From SIG603 sp964369415 (GTDB taxonomy: Bacteria > Bacillota > Clostridia > Oscillospirales > Acutalibacteraceae): a DNA stretch of 17,034 nt. This document shows positions 7,486 through 14,531 of this stretch, one piece after another. The stretch spans positions 1-17,034 of the forward strand of contig CAYJFP010000030.1 in the NCBI GenBank assembly GCA_964369415.1, in the 5' to 3' direction. The stretch's first letter is position 1. Every line of letters starts with the position of its first letter. Under the pieces are notes generated by a model, which was not told the DNA's origin, ran no database searches, and saw only the letters and a program-made list of their open reading frames with translations. Both the position numbers and the translations under genes were made by a program.

Positions 7486-7495
7486 TAAAAGTTAA

Positions 7496-7513
7496 AGTTA
7501 GCTTTCTCTAACT
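7496..7513. promoter_or_regulatory. Inverted repeat AGTTAG-N6-CTAACT in the leader
   Basis: AGTTAG (7496-7501) and CTAACT (7508-7513) with a 6-base gap. The same half-site order and gap occur in the repeat upstream of the minus-strand ABC operon (16369-16388), which is why I list it. It could be an operator or part of an RNA hairpin. Confidence 0.4.
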
Positions 7514-7566
7514 CGGTTTTATAAAAAATATATTATAAGCATCGTAATAATTATCGGAAAGAATAT

Positions 7567-7647
7567 ATGTACATACAATACATTAATACACAAAATATGG
7601 ACGCCTATGGTGTGAAAATTGCAAAGATGAAAGGCTATGTAACATGA
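7567..7647 (+). CDS. Possible 26-residue peptide coupled to the DUF3793 gene
   Basis: A frame from ATG 7567, behind GGAAAG, runs to TGA 7645-7647 and overlaps the DUF3793 start codon as ATGA. The C-terminal part is MDAYGVKIAKMKGYVT. The overlap suggests translational coupling, and the DUF3793 gene has only a weak ribosome binding site of its own. I cannot assign a family. It could be a leader peptide or the remnant of a longer gene. Confidence 0.3.
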   Translation: MYIQYINTQNMDAYGVKIAKMKGYVT

Positions 7648-8210
7648 TAACTGAAAGAACTCTTATAGAGCACTGTTCTCTGACACTATCTTCTCTTAAA
7701 ACTGCAAGTTTATTTACGGTTAAATTTGAGAGCAAAAGCGATTTAAATGCAGATGTTGCTTCTTGGAATGAAAAATTTTTTCGAAGTGGTGTTAATCTGA
7801 AAATATTAAAAGTTACTATAAATTCGGCACTTGTGTACATGTACAGGCGTGATATGCTGATGGATGATATGAACAATGTAAAAGCAAGAAATATACTGTC
7901 TAGGTATGGATATGAGAGTTTAAATTTAGATTTATCAATAAAACGATTGTCACAAAGGCTTTCTACATATGACGAATTTCCTCATGAAATTGGCTTGTTT
8001 TTAGGTTATCCACCTGAAGATGTGGAAGGCTTTATATGCAATAAAGGCAGAAATTGCAACCTTTGTAGATATTGGAAGGTGTATGGAAATGAGGATGAAG
8101 CCTTACTTAAATTTTCGAAGTATGACAAGTGTAAAGCCGTATATAAAAAATTGTGGCAAGACGGACGAGATATTTTAAGGTTGACTGTAAAAAAACAAAC
8201 AGCAGCTTAA
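7644..8210 (+). CDS. DUF3793 family protein
   Basis: A 188-residue soluble protein. The diagnostic stretch is EFPHEIGLFLGYPPEDVEGF (111-130), followed by WKVYG (144-148), the conserved core of the DUF3793 family. Three cysteines, 132, 138 and 141, cluster between these motifs and could bind a metal or cofactor. The biochemical function is unknown. In Firmicutes this family often lies beside flavodoxins and ferrous-iron transport genes, so a role in iron limitation is inferred. It is 41 bp before the flavodoxin and shares its promoter at 7396. The ATG is at 7644, with AAAGG about 10 bases upstream. Confidence 0.8.
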   Translation: MITERTLIEHCSLTLSSLKTASLFTVKFESKSDLNADVASWNEKFFRSGVNLKILKVTINSALVYMYRRDMLMDDMNNVKARNILSRYGYESLNLDLSIKRLSQRLSTYDEFPHEIGLFLGYPPEDVEGFICNKGRNCNLCRYWKVYGNEDEALLKFSKYDKCKAVYKKLWQDGRDILRLTVKKQTAA

Positions 8211-8251
8211 ATATATAAATAATTAATTTAATGTTAAAGGAGAATTTTATC

Positions 8252-8662
8252 ATGAGTAAAGTAGCGGTAGTTTATTGGAGCGGGACAGGAAATACAGAGG
8301 CTATGGCAAATTTTATAGCCGAGGGTGCAAAAAGTAAAGGTGCAGAAGTTGATGTGATGACGTCTGGTGATTTTACTGTTGATATGGTTGCAAATTATAG
8401 TTCAATAGCTTTTGGCTGCCCATCTATGGGAGCTGAAGTTTTGGAAGAAGATGAATTTCAACCAATGTGGGATGCTGTAAAAGATAGCCTTTCAGAAGTT
8501 AATATACTATTATTTGGTTCATATGGCTGGGGAGATGGCGAGTGGATGAGAAACTGGGAAGCAGAAACCGCTGCTAAAACTTTAGAAACATATATGTGTA
8601 ACGAAGCACCAGATGCTGATGCTGAAGCTGCTTGCAAAGCGTGCGGAGAAAAATTAGCATAA
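8252..8662 (+). CDS. Short-chain flavodoxin
   Basis: A 136-residue flavodoxin, an FMN-binding low-potential electron carrier that replaces ferredoxin when iron is scarce. The FMN phosphate loop is SGTGNTEAM near the N-terminus. The second FMN-contacting loop is GCPSMGAE, and GSYGWGDGEWM is the third. The start is ATG 8252, 9 bases after AAAGGAG (8236-8242); an upstream in-frame ATG at 8231 lies before that site and is unlikely. It ends the operon that starts with the DUF3793 gene and is followed by a hairpin. The C-terminus has two extra cysteines (CKACGEKLA). Confidence 0.93.
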   Translation: MSKVAVVYWSGTGNTEAMANFIAEGAKSKGAEVDVMTSGDFTVDMVANYSSIAFGCPSMGAEVLEEDEFQPMWDAVKDSLSEVNILLFGSYGWGDGEWMRNWEAETAAKTLETYMCNEAPDADAEAACKACGEKLA

Positions 8663-8686
8663 AATTATGCAATAACTAACTGAGAG

Positions 8687-8716
8687 CCTGAGAATATTAA
8701 TTCTTAGGTTTTCTTA
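8687..8716 (+). terminator. Terminator after the flavodoxin gene
   Basis: CCTGAGAAT (8687-8695) pairs with ATTCTTAGG (8700-8708), with one G-U, around a 4-base loop, and is followed by TTTTCTT. It may allow read-through to the regulator gene, as I see no separate clear promoter in the short gap. Confidence 0.6.
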
Positions 8717-8728
8717 TTGGAGAGATGT

Positions 8729-9091
8729 ATGAGGGATGAAAAGCAATTTACTCTAAATGTTTCAAGAAGGCTATTACTTGAAACTACACTTACAGAAAAA
8801 CAAATAGCAAAGGTACTTTATGTATCAGAGTCAACACTAAGACAACTTTATATAAAGAAATTTGGTATGCCTCCTAAAAGATATATACGCTATGTTAAAC
8901 TATGTAAGGCAAGGACCTTGCTTCGAATAACAGACAAGACGATTAGTGAAATTGCATATAGTATTGGTTACATAAACACAAGCAAATTTGCAGAAGCTTT
9001 TCGTAATAAATATGGTAAATCGCCGTCGGAATATCGAAAAAATGCGGTTTTGGAGTTGAAAAAGGAAACTATAAAAGTTATAATTAAATAA
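8729..9091 (+). CDS. Stand-alone AraC-type DNA-binding regulator
   Basis: A 120-residue protein consisting almost only of the AraC/XylS DNA-binding domain. The first helix-turn-helix is LTEKQIAKVLYVSESTLRQL and the second ISEIAYSIGYINTSKFAEAF, followed by the family signature FRNKYGKSPSEYRK. There is no sensing domain, so it must respond to a partner or to its own level. The start is ATG 8729, 4 bases after GGAGAG (8719-8724); an in-frame TTG at 8717 lies before that site. It is 25 bp upstream of the FezA-like gene and points into it, so it probably belongs to the ATPase operon and may control it. Confidence 0.9.
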   Translation: MRDEKQFTLNVSRRLLLETTLTEKQIAKVLYVSESTLRQLYIKKFGMPPKRYIRYVKLCKARTLLRITDKTISEIAYSIGYINTSKFAEAFRNKYGKSPSEYRKNAVLELKKETIKVIIK

Positions 9092-9116
9092 ATAACTAAT
9101 TATAAGGAGTATTTAT

Positions 9117-9380
9117 ATGATTAAGTGGATGACAAAAGAGAGAAAATGGATTTTTGCTGCGGGTGCTGCTACAGGTGCCGCTGTTTTTGGACTTTTAAAA
9201 ACTAAAAAAGCCCGTGAGCTTGCAGTGAAGGGTGTTGCAGGTGGCATAATGCTAAAAGATAAGGTTTTAGAAACTGCCGCTAATATTAAAGAAGAAGCTG
9301 ACGATATTTGTGCAGAGGCTAAGGTTGCAGCTAAAAGTAAATGTGCCTGTGGTGAAGACTGCGACTGCTCAGAGAAATAA
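9117..9380 (+). CDS. Small single-pass membrane protein, FezA/DUF6110-like
   Basis: An 87-residue protein. Residues about 10-28 form one membrane helix rich in small residues (FAAGAATGAAVFG, GxxxG-like). A long amphipathic helix follows, with KARELAVKGVAGGIMLKDKV and DDICAEAKVAAK. The order of membrane helix, 'KD' helix and DI-AEAK motif resembles small proteins (DUF6110 type) encoded beside P1B-6 ATPases, the arrangement of FezA in the Clostridioides difficile ferrosome system. The family call is from memory of motifs. The tail CACGEDCDC (76-84) adds four cysteines to Cys65, a possible metal site. AAGGAG precedes the ATG, and the ATPase follows after 17 bp. Confidence 0.65.
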   Translation: MIKWMTKERKWIFAAGAATGAAVFGLLKTKKARELAVKGVAGGIMLKDKVLETAANIKEEADDICAEAKVAAKSKCACGEDCDCSEK

Positions 9381-9397
9381 AGTATGGGGAGAAGCTT

Positions 9398-11515
9398 ATG
9401 AAATATCATATAATTTATGATAAGCCTTCCCGACTCAGAGTTCGTTTTGGTAGATACATATTAAAGAAGGAGCAGTGTTACGGACTTTGTGACCTGCTCC
9501 TTTGTGTTAATGGTGTAGAAAATGTTTCGGCAAATGAGATTAACGGATCGGTGCTTATCGAATATAAAAAAAATAGTGCAAGAGATTTAGTTTTAGAAAA
9601 ATTATCATCGCTATCACTGTCGGATATTAAAGACGGTGAGCCAACGGAGGAACAAAGAGCGATAATTTTAGAAAATACCATGAAAAAGAGAATAGTAAAA
9701 CACTGTGTATGTCATTTGTTAAGGCATTTTTTCTTGCCAGCAAATCCACATAGAATTTATACTTTACTTCGCTCTACTTCGTATATTATTAATCGATTTA
9801 AAGCACTTGCAAGTAAAAAAATAAATGTTGAAGTTCTAGACGGCACAGCTATAGCAGCGTCAATTTTATCAAAAAATTATAAGACAGCATCTTCTACAAT
9901 GTTTTTACTAGGGCTTTCAGATCTGCTCTTAGAGTATTCAAATTTAAGGGCAAAGCACGCTTTAGCACAAAGTCTTACAATAAATGTAGATAAGGTTTGG
10001 CTTGTAAAAGATGGCGTGGAAATTGAAGTTCATCACAGTGATGTTGAGGTTGGCGATGTTATCCGCATAAGAAAAGGAAGTTTAATACCTATGGACGGTA
10101 CTGTTGTTGACGGTGATGCGCTTATAAATGAGGCTACGATGACAGGCGAACCGCTTGCGGTACATAAGTTTATCGACAGTACGGTTTTTGCAGGTACTGT
10201 TATAGAAGATGGCGAAATTGATATAGAAGTCCTCAGCTTGCAAAGTGATTCGAGAATTGCAAAAATAATAGATCTAATCGACACAGGTGAGAAAGAAAAA
10301 GCACTAGTGCAAGGTAGGGCAGAACGACTAGCTGATGATATAGTCCCTGTGAGTTTCGGACTTTTCTTTGCAACTTTAGCTATGACAAGAAGTATTACAA
10401 GGGCTTTGTCAGTGCTTATGGTTGATTTTTCTTGTGCAATAAAGCTGACAACACCCATAACGATTATCTCGGCGCTTAAAGAAAGTGTCAATCACGAGGT
10501 GCTTGTTAAGGGTGGGAAATATCTTGAAGTTTTATCAAAGGTGGATACAGTTGTTTTTGATAAAACAGGTACACTTACTAATGCAGTTCCTAAAGTATCA
10601 AAAATTATTCCTATTGCAAAAGGCTACTCTGATAATGATGTGCTAAAAATTGCTGCATGTCTTGAGGAGCATTTTCCGCATAGTGTAGCATCTTCCATTG
10701 TGAAAGAAGCAAAGGCGAGAAATATTCACCATCCTGAAGAACATGGCAAGGTTGAGTATATTGTTGCCCACGGAATTGCGAGCATATACGATGGAAAGCA
10801 TTCAGTAATAGGTAGTAGACATTTTGTCTTTGATGATGAAAATGTACCGTACCCTAAGGATAAGGAAAGTTACATAAATGAGCAAATTGGTAGCGATAGT
10901 GCGGTGTATCTTGCTGTAGATAGTGAGCTTATCGGAATTATTTGTGTAAATGACCCTCCAAGAATTGATGCTAAAGCTACAATAGATATGCTAAGAAGTG
11001 AAGGGATAAAAGATATCTATATGATAACAGGTGATGGTGAGAACAGTGCAAAACATACCTGCTCACTTCTTGGAATTGATAAGTATTATGCATCTATACT
11101 TCCTGATGGCAAAGCGGAAATAGTCGAAAAATTAAAAGCTGAGGGTAGAACAGTTCTTATGGTTGGTGATGGTATAAATGATACTCCGGCACTTAGTGCT
11201 TCTAATGTATCACTTACTCTTAACGGTTCGTCTGATATAGCAAGGGAAGTTGCAGATATTTCAGTGCTTTCTCATGAACTTACTAAGATAGTTGAAATAC
11301 GCAGACTTTCTACAAAACTAATGCAGAAGATTTACAGGCAATATGGAATAATTGTTTCATTTAACACGGTTTTAATCGCTCTTGGTATTTTTGGTGTGAT
11401 TATGGCTGGAACATCTGCTTGGCTACATAACGCATCTACTATTTCACTAACTATAACTTCTGCAAAACCAATAATGAAAAAAGAAGATTTGATTTTAACG
11501 GAGGGGCAGAAATGA
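9398..11515 (+). CDS. fezB: P1B-6-type metal ATPase, FezB-like (ferrosome)
   Basis: A 705-residue heavy-metal P-type ATPase. The N-terminus (1-70) is a ferredoxin-like fold without CxxC but with an arginine-rich segment, PSRLRVRFGRY (10-20), a mark of P1B-6 enzymes. Membrane helices follow, then the actuator domain with TGEP (249-252). The metal-site helix carries SCA (345-347), the P1B-6 motif, not CPC as in copper or zinc/cadmium pumps. DKTGT has the phosphorylated Asp388; HFPHSVA (425-431) is the HP-type motif; GDGIND is 590-595; two C-terminal helices end the protein. P1B-6 ATPases include FezB, which loads iron into ferrosome vesicles. Here the gene sits between a FezA-like gene and a tiny membrane peptide. 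The metal could still be something other than iron. Confidence 0.85.
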   Translation: MKYHIIYDKPSRLRVRFGRYILKKEQCYGLCDLLLCVNGVENVSANEINGSVLIEYKKNSARDLVLEKLSSLSLSDIKDGEPTEEQRAIILENTMKKRIVKHCVCHLLRHFFLPANPHRIYTLLRSTSYIINRFKALASKKINVEVLDGTAIAASILSKNYKTASSTMFLLGLSDLLLEYSNLRAKHALAQSLTINVDKVWLVKDGVEIEVHHSDVEVGDVIRIRKGSLIPMDGTVVDGDALINEATMTGEPLAVHKFIDSTVFAGTVIEDGEIDIEVLSLQSDSRIAKIIDLIDTGEKEKALVQGRAERLADDIVPVSFGLFFATLAMTRSITRALSVLMVDFSCAIKLTTPITIISALKESVNHEVLVKGGKYLEVLSKVDTVVFDKTGTLTNAVPKVSKIIPIAKGYSDNDVLKIAACLEEHFPHSVASSIVKEAKARNIHHPEEHGKVEYIVAHGIASIYDGKHSVIGSRHFVFDDENVPYPKDKESYINEQIGSDSAVYLAVDSELIGIICVNDPPRIDAKATIDMLRSEGIKDIYMITGDGENSAKHTCSLLGIDKYYASILPDGKAEIVEKLKAEGRTVLMVGDGINDTPALSASNVSLTLNGSSDIAREVADISVLSHELTKIVEIRRLSTKLMQKIYRQYGIIVSFNTVLIALGIFGVIMAGTSAWLHNASTISLTITSAKPIMKKEDLILTEGQK

Positions 11516-11592
11516 AACAGCATAAATTTTGGTCGTTTCTTGCAGTTTTTGCAATGATAATGTGCATTTATACTGGACATAAACATAAATAA
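11512..11592 (+). CDS. 26-residue membrane peptide coupled to the P1B-6 ATPase
   Basis: A frame from ATG 11512 to TAA 11590-11592 overlaps the ATPase stop as ATGA. It has a strong ribosome binding site, GGAGGGG (11500-11506), 5 bases before the ATG. The peptide has a basic start (MKQHKF), one hydrophobic helix of about 15 residues, and a His/Lys tail, YTGHKHK. A conserved-looking tail plus the strong ribosome binding site make it a real small gene in my judgement. Small proteins ending in a TGxKHK-like motif are, as I recall, found with clostridial metal ATPases. It may be a subunit or regulator of the pump. Confidence 0.65.
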   Translation: MKQHKFWSFLAVFAMIMCIYTGHKHK

Positions 11593-11595
11593 CTT

Positions 11596-11628
11596 AAAGG
11601 CTGTGACGTAAATGTCACAGCCTTTTTT
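11596..11628. terminator. Terminator between two convergent operons
   Basis: AAAGGCTGTGAC (11596-11607) and its exact complement (11614-11625) form a 12-bp stem with a 6-base loop, followed by a run of T on the plus strand. On the minus strand the T run is shorter, so it is strong for the ATPase operon and possibly shared by the minus-strand operon ending at 11633. Confidence 0.88.
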
Positions 11629-11632
11629 AGCT

Positions 11633-12175
11633 TTAGTCCTTATTGCCTAAAATTTCTAAACACTTTTCAGTAGGTGCAATGCTTCCACACTCCAAGCTCG
11701 CAATATCTCCTAAGAAATCATTTTTACCAACAGCATTATTTACGGTTTCTTTAAAATAATCATAAATTTCACAGTTGTGGTATTCTTCGTAAGCATAGCC
11801 CTCAAGAGGTATGTCATAGTCTATCGTGATTAATCCTAAACTTTCTAAATTCTTAAGTTTTTTAGCTACGTTTTTTGTTTGATCGATAGTATCTTTAATA
11901 TCGATGATAAAAACAGGTGAAAGTGCAATGTTTTCAAAATCAGGTTCCTTACTGCTTTTTACAATAAATCTTGCTACTGGTAAAAAACCATACTCTAAAA
12001 GGTGTTTTAAAAAGTGAAGCTGCGTATCGCTTACATCTTCAATTTTTACATTGTTATGTTTTTGGCAGCAGTTAGTATGATCACCATGTGAATGGCAACC
12101 GCAATTATGGCTATGCTCGTGATTGTGCGAATGAGAATGGCACTTGTGGCCGTGTGAATGATTATGTTCTGACAT
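11633..12175 (-). CDS. His/Cys-rich metal-binding protein
   Basis: A 180-residue protein. Its first 40 residues hold 14 histidines and 5 cysteines (pattern HSHGHKCHSHSH, NCGCHSHGDH), a clear metal-binding head of the kind used for nickel, zinc or cobalt storage and delivery. The rest (about 45-150) is a soluble alpha/beta region, VSDTQLHFLKHLLEYG, with a helical part resembling a winged helix (VAKKLKNLESLGLITIDYD). I recognise no named family. It is the last gene of the minus-strand operon, 15 bp after the DUF454 gene, and has AGAGG before its ATG. It may buffer metal for the operon or sense it; both are inference. Confidence 0.8.
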   Translation of the reverse strand: MSEHNHSHGHKCHSHSHNHEHSHNCGCHSHGDHTNCCQKHNNVKIEDVSDTQLHFLKHLLEYGFLPVARFIVKSSKEPDFENIALSPVFIIDIKDTIDQTKNVAKKLKNLESLGLITIDYDIPLEGYAYEEYHNCEIYDYFKETVNNAVGKNDFLGDIASLECGSIAPTEKCLEILGNKD

Positions 12176-12190
12176 GTTTTTTTCCTCTTT

Positions 12191-12565
12191 CTAATTTTTT
12201 ATTGTTTTTACTATGAATGAAAAATACACTATGTGGAATATCCAAACAAAGAATAGAACTATTTGACCTACGGGCACTGCATTCATCATGATAAAACCTA
12301 CTGTCATCAAAATTGTGACGGTTATCATGATTTTAATTTTTGTTTTTACTGTCATGCCTTGTCCTTTGACATAGCTTTCTAAATTGTTTTTATAAAGTTT
12401 AGTGTTTTTAAACCATTTATCAAGTTTTTCGCTGCTTTTACTAAAACCAAATGCAGCAAGAAGCAGAAAAGGAAAGGCGGGTAAAAGGGGAAGAACGGCT
12501 CCGACAGCACCGAGTCCTAACCCGACAAAACCTATACAAAGATATATAATTTTTTTAATTTTCAC
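12191..12565 (-). CDS. DUF454 (YbaN-like) inner-membrane protein
   Basis: A 124-residue protein with two hydrophobic regions (about residues 5-42 and 78-120). The N-terminal signature GLGAVGAVLPLLPAFPFLLL followed by FGFSKSS and KWFKN matches the YbaN/DUF454 family, whose function is unknown. In bacteria the family is often seen near iron or haem genes. The start codon is GTG at 12565-12563, overlapping the TGA of the upstream gene by 4 bp (GTGA), so translation is coupled. The ribosome binding site is weak. Confidence 0.88.
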   Translation of the reverse strand: MKIKKIIYLCIGFVGLGLGAVGAVLPLLPAFPFLLLAAFGFSKSSEKLDKWFKNTKLYKNNLESYVKGQGMTVKTKIKIMITVTILMTVGFIMMNAVPVGQIVLFFVWIFHIVYFSFIVKTIKN

Positions 12566-12879
12566 TTTTTCTTTAACCTCTCTTTTCTTGTGGAAAGAAT
12601 ATGTTTTATAGCTATTATCGGATGATAAAAAATCATCATAGGTCCTGAAAACTTCATAACAGTACGTATTTTTTCTCTCATTTTATCCTTATAACAATGC
12701 ACTTTGCAATTAGAACAAAATGATTTATTTTCTTTGAAAGGACACTTTTCTACTCTTTCGTTTGCATATTGTAATAGCTCAGTGCAACTATCACAAAGTT
12801 GATTTTCTTTATGCCGTTTTTTACAATAAATTTCTATCATTAATTTGACTATACTTTTTTCATTTTGAATTTTGTGCAT
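12562..12879 (-). CDS. YgbA-type nitrous-oxide-stimulated-promoter family protein
   Basis: A 105-residue Cys-rich basic protein. Conserved features are IYCKKRH (17-23), CDSC, then CPF, CSNC and CYK, followed by the family C-terminus KFSGPMMIFYHPIIAIKH. This matches YgbA_NO (PF11756). In enterobacteria ygbA is under the NO-responsive repressor NsrR and supports growth under nitrosative stress; the biochemical role is unclear, and the cysteines suggest a metal or Fe-S site. It starts in a TAATG overlap with the ABC gene and ends in a GTGA overlap with the DUF454 gene. Confidence 0.88.
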   Translation of the reverse strand: MHKIQNEKSIVKLMIEIYCKKRHKENQLCDSCTELLQYANERVEKCPFKENKSFCSNCKVHCYKDKMREKIRTVMKFSGPMMIFYHPIIAIKHILSTRKERLKKK

Positions 12880-14531
12880 TAGCTTTGCCTTCTCGTTTCC
12901 ATATTTAAGACTTTGTCTGCAATTTTAATTGTAGATTTTTTGTGAGATACCAAAACCACGGTTTTATCTTTACAATCTTTCAGTGATTTCAAAATTACTG
13001 CCTCGTTTAAGCTATCAAGATTACTCGTAGGCTCATCAAGCAAAATTAAATTAGCATTATGCAAAAATGCCCTTGCTATACCGATACGCTGTTTTTCTCC
13101 ACCCGATATAGTGTCACCAAGTTCACCGACTTCTGTATCGTATCCATTTGGTAAACTCTCAATAAACTCATGTAACGAGGCGGATTTTGCCGCTTTTATA
13201 AGATCCTGATAATTGGCATTTGTATTGGCTATTTTTATGTTGTTCGCTATAGTGTCGTGGAATATATGTGTTTCCTGTGTCACGAAACTTTCGTTATCTC
13301 TAAGGCTTTTTGTGTTGATATTTTTAACATTTTCACCAGAGATTAAAACTTCACCACTTTGCACATCGTAAAACCTCATCAAAAGCTTGAGTGTGGTAGA
13401 TTTACCACAGCCACTTTTTCCACTTACAGCTAAAATTTTATTTTTTTCTATATCAAGAGAAAAATCTTTTAATATATTTTCGCTTCCATAAGAGAAATTA
13501 AGATTGTTAAGTTTTGCGTTTTCAAAAGTGATATCAACACCATCGCTAAGCTCTTGTATGGCAGGGGTTTCGTCTAAAATATCGAGAACTCTGTTACCAC
13601 AAGCTATTGTCTGCGTTAGACCTGCACCTAAATTTGCCACAGATGTGACCGCTCCGAAAGAGGAGAAAAGCATAAGTGTTGGAACAATAAGTGCTGTTAA
13701 ATCTATGTGGTTTGATGTGTATAAATATGCTGCAACAAAAAGCATAAGCACAGAAAAAGTAAGTATTGCTAAATTGCTAAACGAATATGTCTTGGCTATA
13801 TATTTTTTTATTCTCTTGTTAGAGTCTTCAATTTTTTCTGATAGTTCGGAAATATCAGATTTTCGCTTAATTTTACAGTTGTACTGTAAAATTTCTTTTA
13901 AGCCACGCAAACTGTCAAGAAAATATGTGTTCAAATCACCGACACACTCTCTATGATTCTCACCACTTTGTTTGCTTTTCTTTGAAACAAGTAATGGAAT
14001 AAGTACGCCCACCGTTAAATGAGCCAATAAGGCTATGACTCCAAGTAAAATATTAAAACTTCCAATAAGGCAAATTACAACTGAGGAGGTAATAAGAGCT
14101 ATAAAAATAGGCGATACGGTATGAGCATAAAAAACCTCTAAAAGCTCTATGTCGGATGTAATGATTGAAACAAGGTTACCCTTGTCTTTACCGTCAAGCT
14201 TTGCGGGAGCAAGTTTTCTAAGTGCTGTAAAAACTTTATCTCTTATTAGTGCAAGCAGCTTAAAAGCGATAAAATGATTGCAGTACTGCTCTATATAGTG
14301 AAGTATCCCACGGAAAACTGCGATTATGGCAATTACAGTAATTATTAAAGTGAAATTTGCACCACTGTTTTCTATAATGTCTACTACTGCATATCCACCG
14401 AAAACAGTTATAAAACTTGCGCAGAAATAGCCAAGACAACCCATGATAATTGCGATTGTCATAATAGGGGTAAGTGGCTTTACAAGGCCAATAAGCCTAG
14501 ACATAACATTAAGTGAAGAGCGCTTTTTCAT
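12879..14531 (-). CDS. ABC exporter-fold half-transporter, second subunit (CydC-like)
   Basis: A 550-residue fused membrane and ATPase protein. Six membrane helices lie in residues about 20-300. The ATPase domain has Walker A GKSGCGKST (371-379), Q-loop VTQE (Gln419), signature ISGGEKQR (475-482), Walker B LILLDE (495-500) and switch His530. All are intact, so this subunit can hydrolyse ATP. It pairs with the upstream subunit through a TAATG overlap, behind a strong GGAGGTG site. The type is that of CydDC, IrtAB and YbtPQ; some of these export thiols or haem-related compounds and some take up siderophores, so the substrate is open. Neighbouring genes hint at metal or NO stress. Confidence 0.9.
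   Translation of the reverse strand: MKKRSSLNVMSRLIGLVKPLTPIMTIAIIMGCLGYFCASFITVFGGYAVVDIIENSGANFTLIITVIAIIAVFRGILHYIEQYCNHFIAFKLLALIRDKVFTALRKLAPAKLDGKDKGNLVSIITSDIELLEVFYAHTVSPIFIALITSSVVICLIGSFNILLGVIALLAHLTVGVLIPLLVSKKSKQSGENHRECVGDLNTYFLDSLRGLKEILQYNCKIKRKSDISELSEKIEDSNKRIKKYIAKTYSFSNLAILTFSVLMLFVAAYLYTSNHIDLTALIVPTLMLFSSFGAVTSVANLGAGLTQTIACGNRVLDILDETPAIQELSDGVDITFENAKLNNLNFSYGSENILKDFSLDIEKNKILAVSGKSGCGKSTTLKLLMRFYDVQSGEVLISGENVKNINTKSLRDNESFVTQETHIFHDTIANNIKIANTNANYQDLIKAAKSASLHEFIESLPNGYDTEVGELGDTISGGEKQRIGIARAFLHNANLILLDEPTSNLDSLNEAVILKSLKDCKDKTVVLVSHKKSTIKIADKVLNMETRRQS

Noticed and set aside
7543..7555. Possible Fur box, CGTAAT-A-ATTATC
   Set aside because: The right half-site is perfect, but the left matches only four of six and the match is within AT-rich DNA; not strong enough to call.
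8231..8251. Upstream ATG start for the flavodoxin
   Set aside because: It would put the AAAGGAG site inside the coding region and add residues before the conserved start MSKVAVVYWSGTGNT.
8717..8728. Upstream TTG start for the AraC-type regulator
   Set aside because: The TTG lies before the GGAGAG site that serves ATG 8729, so the shorter protein is preferred.
10033..10491. Minus-strand frame of 152 codons inside the ATPase gene
   Set aside because: It is antisense to the conserved actuator and metal-site regions and has Ser/Thr/Ile-rich composition typical of shadow frames.
13504..13956. Plus-strand frame of 150 codons inside the second ABC subunit
   Set aside because: It is antisense to a well-supported ABC gene, with no ribosome binding site or domain.
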